Of a stretch of 64,000 nucleotides of DNA, positions 61,001 through 64,000 are shown piece after piece. Source of the DNA: Siphonodentalium dalli (taxonomy: Eukaryota > Mollusca > Scaphopoda > Gadilida > Siphonodentaliidae); assembly GCA_032622095.1 (NCBI GenBank), contig CP136062.1, positions 155,922,875-155,986,874 on the forward strand, written 5' to 3'. The translations under genes were made by a program, and so were the position numbers. Position 1 is the stretch's first letter; every line of letters begins with the position of its first letter. Under the pieces are notes generated by a model. The model saw only the letters and a list, made by a program, of their open reading frames with translations, did not search any database and was not told the origin of the DNA.

Positions 61001-64000
61001 TCCTTAGTGGGTTTTAAGGGTATGGCGACAGCCCAACACCCACAGCACCCATGACAATTCAAGTTAAATTGGTATATTTAACTTGAATTGGGCCATATGA
61101 CTCATTATATGTATCTACTTCCAACACTTTTGTTGTTTGTGGATAGGTATGCATCTATGCAAATGGTTTGCACAAAGTTTGGGCTCCTCAGTGGGTTTTA
61201 AGGGTATTGAGACAGCCCAACACCCACAGCACCCATGATAAAACCATACAGCACCCGTGCCTATGAATATATATTTCTGAGTCAGCCATCTCTCAGACTA
61301 TACCCATTCTGTAAATGATTCCACATTTCACTCTAGAATATATAGAGGCAATGGGAAAAAAATATTTGGGCACCTGAATGGGATTTTGGGCTTTATTCAG
61401 GGGGGATATTTTGTTTTTTTAATGGTTAAATTGATATATTTAACTGGAATTGGGTTCTGTAAAGGTATATACTTCTAGGTCTCCTAGTGTTTTTGGAATT
61501 ATCTGCATCAGTATAAGAAGATTTGCAAAAGTTTGGGCTCCTTAGTGGGTTTTAAGGGTATGGAGACAGCCCAACACCCACAGCACCCATGACAATTCAA
61601 GTTAAATTGGTATATTTAACTTGAATTGGGCCATATGACCCATTATATGTATCTACTTCCAACACTTTTGTTGTCTGTGTATAGGTATGCATCTATGCAA
61701 ATGGTTTGCACAAAGTTTGGGCTCCTCAGTGGGTTTTAAGGGTATTGAGACAGCCCAACACCCACAGCACCCATGATAAAACCATTCAGCACCCGTGCCT
61801 ATGAAAACATATTTCTGAGTCAGCCATCTCTCAGACTATACCCATTCTGTAATTGATTCCACATTTCACTCTAGAATATATAGAGGCAATGGGAAAAAAA
61901 TATTTGGGCACCTGAATGGGATTTTGGGCTCTATTCAGGGGGGATATTTGGTTTTTTTAATGGTTAAATTGGTATATTTAACTGGAATTGGGTCCTGTAA
62001 AGGTATATACTTCTAGGTCTCCTAGTGTTTTTGGAAATATCTGCATCAGTATAAGAAGATTTGCAAAAGTTTGGGCTCCTTAGTGGGTTTTAAGGGTATG
62101 GAGACAGCCCAACACCCACAGCACCCATGACAATTCAAGTTAAATTGGTATATTTAACTTGAATTGGGCCATATAACCCATTATATGTATCTACTTCCAA
62201 CACTTTTGTTGTTTGTGGATAGGTATGTATCTATGCAAATGGTTTGCACAAAGTTTGGGCTCCTCAGTGGGTTTTAAGGGTATTGAGACAGCCCAACACC
62301 CACAGCACCCATGATAAAACCATACAGCACCCGTGCCTATGAAAACATATTTCTGAGTCAGCCATCTCTCAGACTATACCCATTCTGTAAATGATTCCAC
62401 ATTTCACTCTAGAATATATAGAGGCAATGGGAAAAAAATATTTGGGCACCTGAATGGGATTTTGGGCTCTATTCAGGGGGGATATTTGTTTTTTTTAATG
62501 GTTAAATTTGTATATTTAACTGGAATTGGGTCCTGTAAAGGTATATACTTCTAGGTCTCCTAGTGTTTTTGGAAATATCTGCATCAGTATAAGAAGATTT
62601 GCAAAAGTTTGGGCTCCTTAGTGGGTTTTAAGGGTATGGCGACAGCCCAACACCCACAGCACCCATGACAATTCAAGTTAAATTGGTATATTTAACTTGA
62701 ATTGGGCCATATGACTCATTATATGTATCTACTTCCAACACTTTTGTTGTTTGTGGATAGGTATGCATCTATGCAAATGGTTTGCACAAAGTTTGGGCTC
62801 CTCAGTGGGTTTTAAGGGTATTGAGACAGCCCAACACCCACAGCACCCATGATAAAACCATACAGCACCCGTGCCTATGAAAATATATTTCTGAGTCAGC
62901 CATCTCTCAGACTATACCCATTCTGTAAATGATTCCACATTTCACTCTAGAATATATAGAGGCAATGGGAAAAAAATATTTGGGCACCTGAATGGGATTT
63001 TGGGCTTTATTCAGGGGGGATATTTAGTTTTTTTAATGGTTAAATTGGTATATTTAACTGGAATTGGGTTCTGTAAAGGTATATACTTCTAGGTCTCCTA
63101 GTGTTTTTGGAAATATCTGCATCAGTATAAGAAGATTTGCAAAAGTTTGGGCTCCTTAGTGGGTTTTAAGGGTATGGAGACAGCCCAACACCCACAGCAC
63201 CCATGACAATTCAAGTTAAATTGGTATATTTAACTTGAATTGGGCCATATGACCCATTATATGTATCTACTTCCAACACTTTTGTTGTCTGTGTATAGGT
63301 ATGCATCTATGCAAATGGTTTGCACAAAGTTTGGGCTCCTCAGTGGGTTTTAAGGGTATTGAGACAGCCCAACACCCACAGCACCTATGATAAAACCATA
63401 CAGCACCCGTGCCTATGAAAACATATTTCTGAGTCAGCCATCTCTCAGACTATACCCATTCTGTAATTGATTCCACATTTCACTCTAGAATATATAGAGG
63501 CAATGGGAAAAAAATATTTGGGCACCTGAATGGGATTTTGGGCTCTATTCAGGGGAGATATTTGTTTTTTTTAATGGTTAAATTTGTATATTTAACTGGA
63601 ATTGGGTCCTGTAAAGGTATATACTTCTAGGTCTCCTAGTGTTTTTGGAAATATCTGCATCAGTATAAGAAGATTTGCAAAAGTTTGGGCTCCTTAGTGG
63701 GTTTTAAGGGTATGGAGACAGCCCAACACCCACAGCACCCATGACAATTCAAGTTAAATTGGTATATTTAACTTGAATTGGGCCATATGACCCATTATAT
63801 GTATCTACTTCCAACACTTTTGTTGTCTGTGGATAGGTATGCATCTATGCAAATGGTTTGCACAAAGTTTGGGCTCCTCAGTGGGTTTTAAGGGTATTGA
63901 GACAGCCCAACACCCACAGCACCCATGATAAAACCATACAGCACCCGTGCCTATGAAAACATATTTCTGAGTCAGCCATCTCTCAGACTATACCCATTCT

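Larger units (their letters stand above)
35955..64000. repeat. Satellite array, 538-bp unit, about 50 copies
   Basis: The unit repeats every 538 bp, for example CCATATGAC at 36842, 37380, 37918 and (one variant) 38456. Allowing for two 559-bp insertions, the 28 kb to the window end holds about 50 units, and the array continues beyond it. Neighbouring units are mostly above 95% identical. Each unit consists of a part of about 182 bp and a part of about 356 bp that are themselves related (GGGTTTTAAGGGTAT, then GAGACAGCCCAACACCCACA, then CACCCATGA). The longer part has about 174 extra bases between CACCCATGA and GTTAAATTGGTATATTTAAC. The first unit (35961-36323) lacks the short part. All open frames in the array (60-104 codons) are by-products. 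Confidence 0.97.

Noticed and set aside
36000-64000. Repeated open frames of 60-104 codons in the satellite (for example 38414-38629, 47808-48029, 58567-58788).
   Set aside because: They recur at multiples of the 538-bp unit, cross unit boundaries, are broken in most units and have no domain; they are by-products of the repeat.
35955-64000. A CENP-B-box-like motif in the satellite that would mark a centromere.
   Set aside because: No match to the TTCG...A..CGGG core was seen in the unit; the array may be centromeric, but the sequence gives no direct sign.
1-64000. tRNA or rRNA genes.
   Set aside because: No cloverleaf with a convincing B-box, and no conserved rRNA words, were noticed; a covariance-model scan would be needed to exclude weak cases.

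Overview
The window looks like nuclear DNA of an invertebrate animal. Coding signal is sparse, there are spliced exons with GT..AG introns, there is no operon layout, and most of the sequence is transposon debris and tandem repeat. The mix of Penelope-like, Helitron and jockey/CR1-type elements, and interstitial CCCTAA-type repeats, would fit a mollusc or other lophotrochozoan; that placement is an inference, since no marker gene fixes it.

Layout. 1-6.4 kb: AT-rich DNA with two decayed non-LTR retrotransposon fragments (a gag-like ORF1 piece on the minus strand at 1-450 and an RT C-terminal scrap at about 2.5 kb) and small repeats. 6.4-16.6 kb: the one recognisable host gene, a four-exon plus-strand gene for an RGK-family (Rad/Rem/Gem/Kir-like) small GTPase, with a TATA box, four exons whose phases agree, and a polyadenylation signal. 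One base appears to be missing from a run of G in exon 1. Its introns hold several diverged repeats. 16.9-20.1 kb: a degenerate, CpG-rich minisatellite mixing CCCTAA telomere-like words with CCGGGACGGGA words; a small block of the same family lies in intron 2. 20.5-22.3 kb: a diverged tandem duplication and a 0.5-kb imperfect palindrome.

22.8-30.7 kb: a decayed Helitron helicase (minus strand) whose 3' part is present twice, 4,887 bp apart and over 99% identical. Each copy holds a giant imperfect palindrome of about 1.4 kb. Between the copies sits a 5'-truncated Penelope-like reverse transcriptase flanked by perfect 27-bp direct repeats. 30.7-36 kb: a patchwork of MITE-like elements, a 138-bp tandem pair, a 380-bp tandem repeat with alternating subtypes, and a 1.24-kb element with terminal inverted repeats made of TTGCGCTTAAGCGCAA palindromes.

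36-64 kb: a satellite array of about 50 copies of a 538-bp unit, running off the window end. The unit is a dimer of two related parts (about 182 and 356 bp), the longer carrying about 174 bp of extra sequence. One MITE-like insertion of 552 bp with target duplication occurs twice exactly 2,711 bp apart (4 x 538 + 559), so it was copied by array amplification. Other shared variants show higher-order blocks of 2, 6 and about 20 units. I found no new enzymatic or defence system; the notable content is structural.
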